Part shown: in pieces, positions 7,802-16,177 of the stretch
Numbering within the stretch: the stretch's first letter is position 1
How the letters are laid out: every line of letters begins with the position of its first letter
Assembly: GCA_965216585.1 (NCBI GenBank)
Contig: CBDCGC010000003.1
Span: 1,116,001 to 1,180,000, forward strand
DNA: 64,000 bases
DNA from: CADEER01 sp965216585
GTDB taxonomy: Bacteria; Desulfobacterota; Binatia; HRBIN30; CADEER01
Direction: 5' to 3'
Notes under the pieces: generated by a model
The model's database searches: none
What the model saw: only the letters and a program-made list of their open reading frames with translations
What the model was told of the DNA's origin: nothing
Program-made: the position numbers and the translations under genes

Positions 7802-8634
7802 GCATCGAGAACGAAAACCGGTGGGCGCCGCAGTCGATCCTGCGCGCCGGCGAGGACGTGCTGCTGATCGACCGCAAGTCCCGCGAATATCTGCGCACCC
7901 TGCAGCCGGGGAAATCCATCCATCTGCGCAGCGGCAACTTCGCGATGGACGATCTGATCGGTCTGCCCGAGGGCAGCAGCGTCGACAACTCGGGCGGCGA
8001 GACCTTCCTCGTCCTCCGTCCCACCTACGCACAATTGGTACCGCACCTGCCGCGCAGCGCGCAGGTCATCTACCCAAAAGACGCCGCCCTGATCTTGCTG
8101 TGGGGCGACATCTATCCCGGCGCCCGCGTGCTCGAGGTCGGCACCGGACCGGGAGCGATGACCATGGCGTTGCTCCGCGCCGTCGGTAGCAGCGGCCACG
8201 TCTACTCCTACGAGCTGCGTCAGGACCACGTCGAAATGGCGCGGGGCAACGTCGAGCGCTTCCTCGGCGACACCGGCCGCTGGACGCTCAAGCACGCCGA
8301 CATCGCCGACGGAATCGCCGAGGTCGACCTCGACCGCATGGTCGTCGACCTGCCCGAACCGTGGCGAATGCTCGACGACGCCCACGCCGCCCTGCGCCCC
8401 GGGGCGGTTCTCGTCGCCTACGTTCCCACCGTCTTACAGGTCAAGCACTTCGTCGACCGGGCCCGCGCCTCTGGCTTCACGGCGGTAGTGGCGATGGAGA
8501 GCCTCCTGCGCGACTGGCACGTCGAAGGCCCGAGCGTGCGCCCCGAGCACCGCATGGTGGCACACACGGGCTTCGTCATCACGGCGCGGCGAACGGCGAC
8601 CGATGGCCGAGCCGCGACCGCAGAAGAAACATAG
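7798..8634 (+). CDS. trmI: tRNA (adenine-58-N1)-methyltransferase TrmI
   Basis: SAM-dependent methyltransferase that makes m1A58 in the tRNA T-loop, opposite U54. The 278-residue product has an N-terminal beta domain (GEDVLLIDRKSREYLRTLQP), the TrmI-type linker QVIYPKDAALIL, SAM-binding VLEVGTGPGAMTMALL, an acidic SYELRQDHVEMARGN motif and the catalytic-site DLPEPW. These are standard TrmI/TRM61 features. The ATG overlaps the ttuA stop as ATGA, so the three genes form one translationally coupled operon. In Thermus, m1A58 stimulates thiolation of position 54, which gives the gene order a functional sense. Confidence 0.93.
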   Translation: MSIENENRWAPQSILRAGEDVLLIDRKSREYLRTLQPGKSIHLRSGNFAMDDLIGLPEGSSVDNSGGETFLVLRPTYAQLVPHLPRSAQVIYPKDAALILLWGDIYPGARVLEVGTGPGAMTMALLRAVGSSGHVYSYELRQDHVEMARGNVERFLGDTGRWTLKHADIADGIAEVDLDRMVVDLPEPWRMLDDAHAALRPGAVLVAYVPTVLQVKHFVDRARASGFTAVVAMESLLRDWHVEGPSVRPEHRMVAHTGFVITARRTATDGRAATAEET

Positions 8635-8654
8635 TTGGTGATTTTCTTCCGACA

Positions 8655-8684
8655 TTGACTCGGCGGCACGGCTTGTAGTAGCTA
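8655..8684 (+). promoter_or_regulatory. Possible sigma70 promoter before the cyclo-ligase-like gene
   Basis: TTGACT (8655-8660), an 18-bp spacer and TAGCTA (8679-8684) lie in the 81-bp gap upstream of the gene starting at 8716. Both boxes deviate from consensus; this is a weak prediction. Confidence 0.35.
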
Positions 8685-8715
8685 ACTCCCTCTCGTCAAT
8701 GGTCGCCGGACAGGA

Positions 8716-9441
8716 ATGAGCAAAGAAGCAATACGCCACCGCGCTCTGCAAAGACTCCAGCGCGCTGGCGTGACCAGCTTTCCCGTCGCCGATGGGCGGG
8801 TTCCCAACTTCCGCGGTGCCGAATCAGCGGCGACGCTGCTCAGTCGCTTGACCATCTGGCGCCGCGCCCGGGTCTTGAAATTCGACTCCTCGGCGCCGCA
8901 GATCTGGTTGCGGCGCAGCGCCCTGGAAGAGGGAAAGCTCATCTACATCGCCGTGCGCAACATGCACCGCGAATGCTGTTTCCTCGAGGTCGACCCGGCC
9001 CGCCTCGGCAAGCGCGCCTGGCAAGCGGCGAGCATGCGCGGTGCCCAACGCCTCGGACGACTGGTGGCGCCGGAGAGAGTGCCCTCGATCGATCTCGTCG
9101 TCGGCGGCGCTCTGGCGATCAACCGACAGGGTGCTCTCGTCGGCTGTGGCGGCGGTGCCGCCGATCTGCACTACGGTCTGCTGCGCCATCTCGGCAAGGT
9201 GCGCGAGTACACGCCGGTGGTCACCACCGTCCATTCTCTACAGGTCGTCGACGAGCGCATTCCCATGCGCGCGCACGACGTGCCCTTCGATTTCGCGGTT
9301 ACGCCGGAAAACGTCATCGCCGCACCGAGTCTCTACCCGCGCCCGCGCGGCGTGCTTTGGGATCTACTGCCGAAGCGCAAGGGCGCGCTACCGGCGCCCC
9401 TGCGCCGGGGCGAGCCGCACACGACACCCGGCCAAGCCTGA
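8716..9441 (+). CDS. 5-formyltetrahydrofolate cyclo-ligase family protein
   Basis: Predicted cytoplasmic folate enzyme of the 5-formyl-THF cyclo-ligase (MTHFS) fold, in the divergent MTHFSD/archaeal-type branch. The 241-residue product has RVPNFRGAESAATLL and WRRARVLKFDSSAPQ near the N-terminus, the SALEEGKLIYIAVRNM strand, the central DLVVGGALAINRQGALVGCG motif followed by GGAADLHYGLLR (the GxGxGxxD-type active-site loop), and PFDFAVTPENVI near the C-terminus. Assignment to the fold is good. Whether it acts on 5-formyl-THF is uncertain, because this subgroup is little characterised. It may be transcribed separately from trmI. Confidence 0.75.
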   Translation: MSKEAIRHRALQRLQRAGVTSFPVADGRVPNFRGAESAATLLSRLTIWRRARVLKFDSSAPQIWLRRSALEEGKLIYIAVRNMHRECCFLEVDPARLGKRAWQAASMRGAQRLGRLVAPERVPSIDLVVGGALAINRQGALVGCGGGAADLHYGLLRHLGKVREYTPVVTTVHSLQVVDERIPMRAHDVPFDFAVTPENVIAAPSLYPRPRGVLWDLLPKRKGALPAPLRRGEPHTTPGQA

Positions 9442-9581
9442 GGGAAGAAGGGGTGGCCTCACCGCGGCGGCCACTTCCGCGGCCACCGGGCACCATCGCG
9501 CTTGCGGTGCCGGGGGCGGTTGACTAGAGTTGCCGTTTCGACCTCGCATCTAGCTGGACACTCTTCGCAGGGGGATTCACG

Positions 9582-10049
9582 ATGGCAGAAGAAGCAGCGG
9601 CACATAAAGAAGGTTCCGGAGCAGCGGCAATCATCGGTTGGGGTGGACTGCTGCTCTTCATGGGCCTCTTCGCTTGGTTGATCATCAACCAGATTCGCTC
9701 GGGAGAAATCTGGAACGGAAAAGAACCCGAAGCCGCCGCCGCGGTGCGCGATTCCAAGCCTCCCGAGGGCGATGGACTGACGCTGGGGGACATGCTGAAG
9801 GGCTATTCGCTCAAGGTGCGCGACCTCAAGACCGAGGCCGGCGAGCGCGCCTATGTCGGTGAGTTCTCCTGGGATGCCAGCCAGAAGAACGGGCCTGAGT
9901 TCGAGGTGCAGTTGCGCTGGAAGGAGAACCAGCGAACCCGCGTCGCGCTGTGGCGCGTCAACCTCGAAAAGGGTGAGATCCGCCCGCAGGGCACGGAAGC
10001 GACCAACCTCGCCAGGCGAGCGAAAGAAGGCAAGATCGGCGACTACTGA
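9582..10049 (+). CDS. Small membrane-anchored protein of unknown function
   Basis: I do not recognise a family. The 155-residue product has a short Ala/Glu-rich cytoplasmic start, one strong transmembrane helix (about 17-39, AAAIIGWGGLLLFMGLFAWL then IINQ), a short charged/Ala-rich linker, and a soluble domain from about 60 on (MLKGYSLKVRDLKTEAGER, FEVQLRWKENQ, a W-R-V-N-LEKG strand). The C-terminal domain is probably periplasmic. A GGGGG stretch 8-9 nt upstream may serve as ribosome site. It is followed by a hairpin terminator candidate, so it looks monocistronic. Confidence 0.7.
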   Translation: MAEEAAAHKEGSGAAAIIGWGGLLLFMGLFAWLIINQIRSGEIWNGKEPEAAAAVRDSKPPEGDGLTLGDMLKGYSLKVRDLKTEAGERAYVGEFSWDASQKNGPEFEVQLRWKENQRTRVALWRVNLEKGEIRPQGTEATNLARRAKEGKIGDY

Positions 10050-10058
10050 GCTGAGCTG

Positions 10059-10090
10059 CCACGAGCGTTCGGGCTCGAGGCTCGTGGTTT
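10059..10090 (+). terminator. Candidate hairpin terminator after the small membrane protein gene
   Basis: CCACGAGC (10059-10066) pairs with GCTCGTGG (10080-10087) across a 13-nt loop, followed by only three T residues. The stem is perfect but the T run is short, so termination strength is uncertain. Confidence 0.5.
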
Positions 10091-10113
10091 CGCCAAGCGC
10101 CCGCCGATGACGT

Positions 10114-10245
10114 TAGGCTGAAACTCGCTGCGCCCGTAGGCTCAGGCGCAGGCTTAGGTCGGTGATCGCTGGCGCGATATCCCATTCGAACACTTTCTCT
10201 ACATGAATGATCCGGCGCCGCGCCGGTGGGTTTGCTTACCTGAAA
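10114..10245 (+). repeat. Isolated diverged copy of the REP-like module of the 452-bp array
   Basis: Begins TAGGCTGAAACTCGCTGCG, continues with TCAGGCGCAGGCTTAGG and ends with the hairpin TGATCCGGCG...GCGCCGG and CCTGAAA. This is the same module that opens each 452-bp unit downstream, but it has diverged in the middle and lacks the rest of the unit. It is separated from the array by about 230 bp. Confidence 0.75.
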
Positions 10246-10363
10246 TTGGCGAAGACCAGCCCGAACACTTCAGAGAAAAGACGCCGAATCTTCTCCCTTC
10301 GTCGAATGCCCAACTTCCCCCTTTCACTTAAGAGGGATCGCTACGCGCTCTTCATCGGCCCAG

Positions 10364-10460
10364 CCTCCCCCTTTGAAAAAGGGGGACTGAGGGGGATTTT
10401 CTGATGCACCTCACCGCGCTCTGCGAAATCCCCCCTAACCCCCCTTTTCCAAAGGGGGGG
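10364..10460. repeat. Pair of inverted C5/G5-rich repeats
   Basis: The left arm (10364-10400) starts CCTCCCCCTTTGAAAAAGGG and ends GAGGGGGATTTT. The right arm (10426-10460) starts AAATCCCCCCTAACCCCCC and ends CCAAAGGGGGGG, i.e. the same motif in opposite orientation. Each arm is also internally palindromic. Motifs of this type (CCCCCTTTxAAAAGGGGGA with ATCCCCCC) recur in intergenic DNA of many environmental bacteria. Copies of GCTACGCGCTC flank the pair on both sides. Function unknown. Confidence 0.75.
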
Positions 10461-10474
10461 ATGGCTACGCGCTC

Positions 10475-11965
10475 TAGGCTGAAACTCGCTGCGCTCGTAG
10501 GCTCAGGCGCAGGCTTAGGCGAAGGCAAAGGTTGGTGTCGCTGCGCGAGGCAAATCGAGAGTTTCTCTATATGAATGATCCGGCGCCGCGCCGGGGGCTC
10601 GGCTGACCTGAAACTCCCTCAATGTCGCCTATGCGCTGTTGCCTGGCGGAGTCACCTCATAAGATCGTCGGAGGGGTTGTCAGTCCGAGAGTGTGACCCG
10701 AGTTGGCAGTTGTTGATTCATTCTGACCTGGGGGAGACCCGCCGTATTCGGGGGCTCGCCAATGTACGATGCGACGCTCGGGACCATGCTAGACTTGGGG
10801 CACAAAGCACCAAGGATTGTTGGGTCATAGCTGTCACACTCTCGCCCCCATCGTAGCGCCAACGGCCAGAGCCTCCAAGAGAAGTTTCTTCACTGTATGA
10901 TCCGGCGGTCACCCCGGGGGTTTTGCTAGGCTGAAACTCGCTGCGCTCGTAGGCTCAGGCGCAGGCTTAGGCAAAGGCAAAGGTTGGTGTCGCTGCGCGA
11001 GGCAAATCGAGAGTTTCTCAATATGAATGATCCGGCGCCGCGCCGGGGGCCCGGCTGACCTGAAACTCCCTCGATGTCGCCTATGCGCTGTTGCCTGGCG
11101 GAGTCACCTCATAAGATCGTCGGAGGGGTTGTCAGTCCGAGAGTGTGACCCGAGTTGGCAGTTGTTGATTCATTCTGACCTGGGGGAGACCCGCCGTATT
11201 CGGGGGCTCGCCAATGTACGATGCGACGCTCGGGACCATGCTAGGCTTGGGGCACAAAGCACCAAGGATTGTTGGGTCATAGCTGTCACACTCTCGCCCC
11301 CATCGTAGCGCCAACGGCCAGAGCCTCCAAGAGAAGTTTCTTCACTGTATGATCCGGCGGTCACGCCGGGGGTTTTGCTAGGCTGAAACTCGCTGCGCTC
11401 GTAGGCTCAGGCGCAGGCTTAGGCAAAGGCAAAGGTTGGTGTCGCTGCGCGAGGCAAATCGTGAGTTTCTCTATATGAATGATCCGGCGCCGCGCCGGGG
11501 GCTCGGCTGACCTGAAACTCCCTCAATGTCGCCTATGCGCTGTTGCCTGGCGGAGTCACCTCATAAGATCGTCGGAGGGGTTGTCAGTCCGAGAGTGTGA
11601 CCCGAGTTGGCAGTTGTTGATTCATTCTGACCTGGGGGAGACCCTCCGTATTCGGGGGCTCGCCAATGTACGATGCGACGCTCGGGACCATGCTAGACTT
11701 GGGGCACAAAGCACCAAGGATTGTTGGGTCATAGCTGTCACACTCTCGCCCCCATCGTAGCGCCAACGGCCAGAGCCTCCAAGAGAAGTTTCTTCACTGT
11801 ATGATCCGGCGGTCACGCCGGGGGTTTTGCTAGGCTGAAACTCGCTGCGCTCGTAGGCTCAGGCGCAGGCTTAGGCGAAGGCAAAGGTTGGTGTCGCTGC
11901 GCGAGGCAAATCGAGAGTTTCTCAATATGAATGATCCGGCGCCGCGCCGGGGGCCCGGCTGACCT
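10475..11965 (+). repeat. 452-bp tandem array (three full units plus a truncated fourth)
   Basis: Units at 10475-10926, 10927-11378 and 11379-11830 differ at only a few positions. A fourth copy breaks off at about 11965, exactly where the IS3-family element begins. Each unit contains two REP-like hairpins with TGATCCGGCG-N4-CGCCGG-type arms (starting near 10575, 10897, 11027, 11349, 11479, 11801 and 11931). Each also contains a 157-bp segment bounded by perfect 11-bp inverted repeats, GAGAGTGTGAC and GTCACACTCTC (10687-10843 in unit 1). The short reading frames in the units lack ribosome sites and family resemblance, and I treat them as non-coding. Confidence 0.9.
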
Positions 11966-12201
11966 CAAAGAGAAAAAAATCCACGGCGAGAAACGCCACG
12001 ATCTCGGGCCATAGAGCGCCATCTGCGGCCGTGCTCGCCCTCGGCAATGCTCATGTAGGATGGACTACACTCCGCTTGCCGAAAGCTGCGCTCGGCCACA
12101 TCTGGCACTCTTTGACGCGTTCTCCCTCGCCCCTTTCTGCCAACGATAGTGAGACATCTTCTCCACTGGAAATTACAGTAGGGCGGTGGAAGGTATGAAG
12201 G

Positions 12202-12684
12202 ATGGAAGCAGAGAGAGACAGATTGGATTGGGAGGGTAGGTTTGCGCCACCAGGGGAGACTGAGGAGCGTAGCGACGAAGGCTTCCCTGGTGGCGCGGCG
12301 CCTTCGGCGCCGGACTGCGAAGTAGTGGCCAGGCCGACTCGGCGACAGTTCACGGCGCAGTATCGGCTTCGAATCGTACAGGAAGCCGAGCAGTGCTCGG
12401 AGCCAGGCGAGGTAGGCCGGTTGCTGCGGCGCGAGGGGCTGTACAGCTCGCATCTGGCAAACTGGCGCAAGACGTATCAGGACGGTGGTGCGGGTGCGCT
12501 GGCGCCCAAGAAGCGCGGGCGCAAGGCCGAGGGGCGCAACCCTCTGGAGAAGCGGGTACGCCAGCTCGAATCAGAGCTGGCCCGCACGCAGGAGAAGTTG
12601 CGCAAGGCAAACTTGATCCTGGACATGCAGGGAAAAGTTGCCGGGCTGCTGGGATTCAGCCTCGAGGACGGGAAGGACTCCTGA
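12202..12684 (+). CDS. IS3-family transposase OrfA (DNA-binding subunit)
   Basis: Helix-turn-helix protein encoded upstream of the IS3 integrase. The 160-residue product has a non-conserved start, then TRRQFTAQYRLRIVQEAEQC, LLRREGLYSSHLANWRKTY, a basic APKKRGRKAEGR stretch and a C-terminal heptad region (LEKRVRQLESELARTQEKLR) that serves as a leucine zipper in this family. The stop at 12682-12684 overlaps the orfB ATG (TGATG), so OrfB would be made by coupling or frameshifting. The gene itself looks intact; a later start is possible, since conservation begins only at about residue 45. Confidence 0.85.
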   Translation: MEAERDRLDWEGRFAPPGETEERSDEGFPGGAAPSAPDCEVVARPTRRQFTAQYRLRIVQEAEQCSEPGEVGRLLRREGLYSSHLANWRKTYQDGGAGALAPKKRGRKAEGRNPLEKRVRQLESELARTQEKLRKANLILDMQGKVAGLLGFSLEDGKDS

Positions 12685-13292
12685 TGGCGGCCGAAGAGCT
12701 TGCTCGGCACGTCGGCGTTGCGCCGGCGTGCCGGGGGTTGGCCGTGTCGCGGGCGAGCTTCTACCGTCGACGAAGGCCGTCTTCCGGGCATCAGCAGCCG
12801 CGGCCTACACCTGCCCGGGCTCTGAGTACGAGCGAACGCGACCTGGTCGCCGCTGAGCTCTACTCCGAGCGCTTCGTCGATCGCGCTCCGGCCGAGATCG
12901 TGGCCACGCTGCTCGACGAGAAGAAGTACCTGTGCTCGGAACGCACGATGTACCGTGTCCTGGCTGAGCGCCGCACGGTGCGCGAGCGACGAAACCAACG
13001 CCGGCACCCCGAGTACAAGAAGCCCGAGCTCGTCGCCACGGCCCCCAATCAGGTCTGGTCCTGGGACATTACCAAGCTCCTGGGGCCGAAGGCGTGGACC
13101 TATTACTACCTCTATGTCCTGCTCGACCTGTACTCGCGCTACGCCGTGGGCTGGATGGTCGCCGACCGAGAGAACTCGGTGTTGGCCGGGCGGCTCATCG
13201 AAGAAAGCTACCAGAAGCACGGTGTGCGGCCCGACGTGCTGACACTGCATTCCGATCGAGGCGCGCCCATGACGAGCAAGTGCACCGTGTAG
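12684..13292 (+). pseudogene. IS3-family transposase OrfB, 5' part (interrupted)
   Basis: Encodes the first 200 or so residues of the IS3 rve integrase: the N-terminal helical region (LAVSRASFYRRRR), then the integrase core with the first catalytic Asp in VWSWDITKL and the second in LHSDRGAPM. The frame then hits TAG at 13290-13292, which belongs to the first bases of the inserted IS21 element. Joined to 15714-16114 it makes an uninterrupted 334-codon frame, so the break is purely the insertion. The catalytic Glu is on the other fragment, so this part is inactive alone. Confidence 0.9.
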
Positions 13293-13387
13293 GGCGACGC
13301 CCTACGATCGTCGTAAGGCGACATCCAGTATTCCGAGCCTGATCAAGGACGCAGCTGTGGAAAGATTGGCCACCGTGGAGGTGGTGG

Positions 13388-14656
13388 ATGGCTGCGAAGC
13401 TCGGACTGGAGGCACGAATGACGATCAAAGAGCTCGCGCGTAGAGGAGTGTCGAAGAGCGAGATAGCCCGCAAGCTGGGCGTGGACGAGAAAGCGGTGCG
13501 TTACCACCTGCGGCGACAGGCCGAAGGGGCGGTGGACGGCCGCAGCCGCCAGAGCTACCTGGCGGACGGGTTCGCCGAGGCGATCGCGAGATGGCTGGAG
13601 GAGATCGCGGCCAGCGACGACGGCGTGAACGTGACGCTGCTGCACGAGTACCTCGAGCGCGAACACGACTACCCGGGCAGCGTGCGCTCGGTGCAGCGGT
13701 TCATGAAGAGGCGCTACCCGGCGCCGAAACGTCGCGCCCGGCGCAGGGTGGAGACGCCGCCCGGGGCGCAAGCCCAAGCGGACTGGGCGGAGTTTCCGCG
13801 CCTGATGATCGGCGGCCGGGAGCGGCCGATGCATGCATTTCATTTGAAACTATCGCATTCGCGTTACGATCCGGTGGTGTGGTCCGAACGTGAGGACGAA
13901 CTCAGCTGGCTGTCGGTTCATAACGGCGGGCTGCGCCGTCTGGGCGGTGTTCCGGCGGTGGTACGGATCGACAATCCGAAAACAGCGATCATCCGCGGTG
14001 CTGGCGCCTGGGGAGAGATTCACCCGACGTACAGGCGCTACGCCGAGTCGATGCGCTTCCACATCGACGCGTGCCCGCCGCGGGCACCGGAATTCAAGGG
14101 AAAGGTGGAGCGCGGCGTGCGCGATCAGCGCGCCAGCTCCGACCCGAGCGGGCGGGAGTGGGACAGTGTGGAGCACCTGCAGGAGTGGAGCGACGGGCGC
14201 ACGCTCGATCGGGCGCGTCGTCGCATCTGCCCGGCGACGGGGACTAGCGTGCTGGAGGCCTGGGAAGCCGAGAAGCACCACCTCGCCGAGCTGCCGCTGC
14301 TGCCCGAGCCGTTCGACATCGCCGTCACCCGCCCGGTTGGCAAGGACTGCCTGGTCAGCTTCGAGCGCCACCAGTACTCGGTACCGTTTCGCCACGTGGG
14401 CAGAACGGTGGAAGTGCGCGGCTGCGCCCGAACGGTGCAGATTCTGGCCGAGTGCCGCATCGTGGCCGAGCACGAGCGCCACACCGAGCATCTGCTGGTG
14501 ATCGACCCGGCGCACTTCGAAGGCGAGGCCACCGACGACGTGCTACCTCCGACCCCGCTGGGGCGGATGGGGCGGCGCCTTGCCGAGATCGCTGCTCTCA
14601 CCCCGGATCGCCGCCCGGTCGATCTCTACGCGGCGCTGGCTGAGGCGGCGCGATGA
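13388..14656 (+). CDS. istA: IS21-family transposase IstA
   Basis: DDE transposase of the inserted element. The 422-residue product has an N-terminal helix-turn-helix (MTIKELARRGVSKSEIARKL), a second helical DNA-binding region with VRSVQRFMKRR, and a full catalytic core: first Asp in QAQADWAEF, second Asp in VVRIDNPKTA, Glu in EFKGKVERGV. The C-terminal beta-rich Mu-like domain includes LVSFERHQYSVPFRHVG. Length is a little short of classical IstA (about 390-515), but all catalytic residues are present. ATG at 13418 (MTIKEL) is an alternative start. It overlaps istB by ATGA. Confidence 0.93.
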   Translation: MAAKLGLEARMTIKELARRGVSKSEIARKLGVDEKAVRYHLRRQAEGAVDGRSRQSYLADGFAEAIARWLEEIAASDDGVNVTLLHEYLEREHDYPGSVRSVQRFMKRRYPAPKRRARRRVETPPGAQAQADWAEFPRLMIGGRERPMHAFHLKLSHSRYDPVVWSEREDELSWLSVHNGGLRRLGGVPAVVRIDNPKTAIIRGAGAWGEIHPTYRRYAESMRFHIDACPPRAPEFKGKVERGVRDQRASSDPSGREWDSVEHLQEWSDGRTLDRARRRICPATGTSVLEAWEAEKHHLAELPLLPEPFDIAVTRPVGKDCLVSFERHQYSVPFRHVGRTVEVRGCARTVQILAECRIVAEHERHTEHLLVIDPAHFEGEATDDVLPPTPLGRMGRRLAEIAALTPDRRPVDLYAALAEAAR

Positions 14657-15462
14657 CGACGACGACGCGAGTGAATCCGCCCGGGCAGAAGAAGCCGGCG
14701 CCGAAGGTGGACCTGGATGCGACGCGCGACAGGCTGCTCAGGCTCGCCCTGGTGCACTCGGCCGAGCAGCTCGAGCAGAAGGTGACCGCAGCAGTCAAAG
14801 ACCCCGTCTCACCGCACCAGTTCCTCGACTCGGTGCTCGACGTCGAGCTAGCCGAGCGCGAGGAGCGGCGCATCCGTACGTCGATGAAGCTCTCGGGACT
14901 GCCGACGGGGCAAACGCTGGCGAACTTCGACTTTGCCTTCCAGCCCTCGGTGGAGCGCTCGCGCATCGAGACGCTCGGCACCTGTGCGTGGATCCGCGAG
15001 TCTCACACGCTGCTTCTGCAGGGGCCGCCGGGTGTGGGGAAAACGCATTTGGCTGTCTCCCTCGGCGTGCGTGCCGTCGAGAACGGCTTCGGAGTGATCT
15101 TCTACCGACTCGAGGACCTGCTGGCGGCGATGAAGCGTGATGCCGATCTCAGTCCGACTCGGCTCCGGCGTCGCAAGTACATGAACGTCTCGCTGCTGAT
15201 TATTGATGAGGTCGGCTTCGAGCCGATGAGCCGCGCCGAGGCCAGCCTCTTCTTCCGACTCGTCTCCTACAGGTACTGCCGGGGCTCGATCCTGATCACC
15301 ACCAACAAGGGCATCCGCGACTGGCCAGAGGTGCTCGCCGGCGACGAGGTGCTGGCCACCGCCATTCTCGATCGGCTTCTGCACAAGAGTCATGTGCTCA
15401 ACATCCGCGGCCGCAGCTACCGGCTGCGTGAGCTCGAGGAGCGCACGGAGAATCCGTCATGA
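14653..15462 (+). CDS. istB: IS21-family helper ATPase IstB
   Basis: AAA+ ATPase that activates IstA and selects targets. The 269-residue product has an N-terminal helical extension, the family motif TLANFDFAFQPSVERSRIE, Walker A LLLQGPPGVGKTHLA, Walker B SLLIIDEVGFEPMSR, the sensor ILITTNKG and an arginine-finger region ATAILDRLLHKSHVLNIRG. It is complete and coupled to istA by a 4-bp overlap. Together the two genes suggest the element could still move. Confidence 0.93.
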   Translation: MTTTTRVNPPGQKKPAPKVDLDATRDRLLRLALVHSAEQLEQKVTAAVKDPVSPHQFLDSVLDVELAEREERRIRTSMKLSGLPTGQTLANFDFAFQPSVERSRIETLGTCAWIRESHTLLLQGPPGVGKTHLAVSLGVRAVENGFGVIFYRLEDLLAAMKRDADLSPTRLRRRKYMNVSLLIIDEVGFEPMSRAEASLFFRLVSYRYCRGSILITTNKGIRDWPEVLAGDEVLATAILDRLLHKSHVLNIRGRSYRLRELEERTENPS

Positions 15463-15708
15463 GGCGCCCGTCGCCGCAAGTAGCTGATTTTCGATGCGGG
15501 CCCAGCCCTTCGGCGCAGCCGTTGAATCGATCCTGGGGCTTCCCTCGGCCGCGATCCGAGCCGCGCGCGGCCGGCGCGCGGCGTTTGGGCCGTCACTGCG
15601 GTCGGCCTACGGCCTCCCTACGTGACGCCCCAAACGCCAGGGATTCCCCCGGCGTCGTTCGGAACACTGGGTGTCGTTTTAACTCGGAAGACTGGGTGTC
15701 GCTGGACA

Positions 15709-16114
15709 CACCGCGCAGCTCCTGGCCGACCTCGGTATCACTCGGTCCCTGTCGCGGCCGAGGGTCTCTGACGACAATCCGTTCTCGGAGTCGCAGTTCA
15801 AGACGGTGAAGTACCATCCTGGCTTCCCTGGTCGCTTCGACGATCAGGCTGCGGCGACGGCCTTCTGTCGAACCTTCTTCCCCTGGTACAACCACGAGCA
15901 TCGTCATGGCGGTATCGCGATGCTCACTCCGGCCGATGTTCATTTCGGGCGCGCCGCCCAGATGCTCGACAACCGTCGTCGCGTGCTCAACGCGGCCCAC
16001 GACGCCCATCCAGAACGCTTCGTACGGGGCGCGCCCGTCGTGCCACCTCTTCCCAACGCGGTCTGGATCAACCCGCCGGCCGTATCACCGAACGGGGGCC
16101 GTACTGCTCACTAA
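15709..16114 (+). pseudogene. IS3-family transposase OrfB, 3' part
   Basis: Carries the rest of the IS3 integrase core after the IS21 insertion: AQLLADLGITRSLSRPRVSD, then DNPFSESQFKT with the catalytic Glu, YHPGFPGRF, WYNHEHRHGGIAMLTPADVH and a complete C-terminus. It has no start codon or ribosome site of its own. The first five bases are the target-site copy CACCG. Precise removal of 13288-15708 plus one CACCG would restore the frame with the 5' part. Confidence 0.9.
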
Positions 16115-16177
16115 TTCGCGAACCGACGTGTCTCATTGTCGTTGACAGGTTCCGCGCGGATTATTTTTTCTTTGAGG

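Larger units (their letters stand above)
13288..15708 (+). mobile_element. Intact IS21-family insertion sequence (2421 bp) with 5-bp target duplication
   Basis: It starts TGTAGGGCGACGCCCTAC and ends GGTGTCGCTGGACA, flanked on both sides by CACCG (13283-13287 and 15709-15713). The ends carry the multiple terminal repeats typical of IS21: GGCGACATCCAGTATTCCGA on the left; on the right, two copies of the CGGAA-ACTGGGTGTCG motif (near 15660-15676 and 15685-15700). The left tip contains a perfect palindrome GTAGGGC-GAC-GCCCTAC (13289-13305). istA and istB are complete and overlap by 4 bp. About 245 bp of GC-rich non-coding DNA follows istB. Confidence 0.93.
11963..16177 (+). mobile_element. IS3-family insertion sequence, interrupted by an IS21-family element
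   Basis: The terminal inverted repeats are CCTCAAAGAGAAAAAAATCC at 11963-11982 and, reverse-complemented, CCTCAAAGAAAAAATAATCC at 16158-16177 (18 of 20 matches). Inside are orfA (12202-12684) and orfB, the latter split by an IS21-family insertion. Subtracting that insertion and one 5-bp duplication leaves an element of about 1.8 kb; the extra over a normal 1.2-1.5 kb IS3 member is about 240 bp of sequence before orfA. The left end abuts the truncated tandem array and the right end abuts the stop codon of the DUF1232 gene. No clear target-site duplication is visible. Confidence 0.8.

Noticed and set aside
10575..11760. Three repeated 93-codon frames inside the 452-bp units and their opposite-strand partners
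   Set aside because: They start inside the REP hairpin, have no ribosome site or family resemblance and differ only by the few array variants. Best explained as non-coding repeat DNA.
10475..11965. CRISPR array
   Set aside because: Unit length of 452 bp with no short repeat/spacer alternation and no cas genes.
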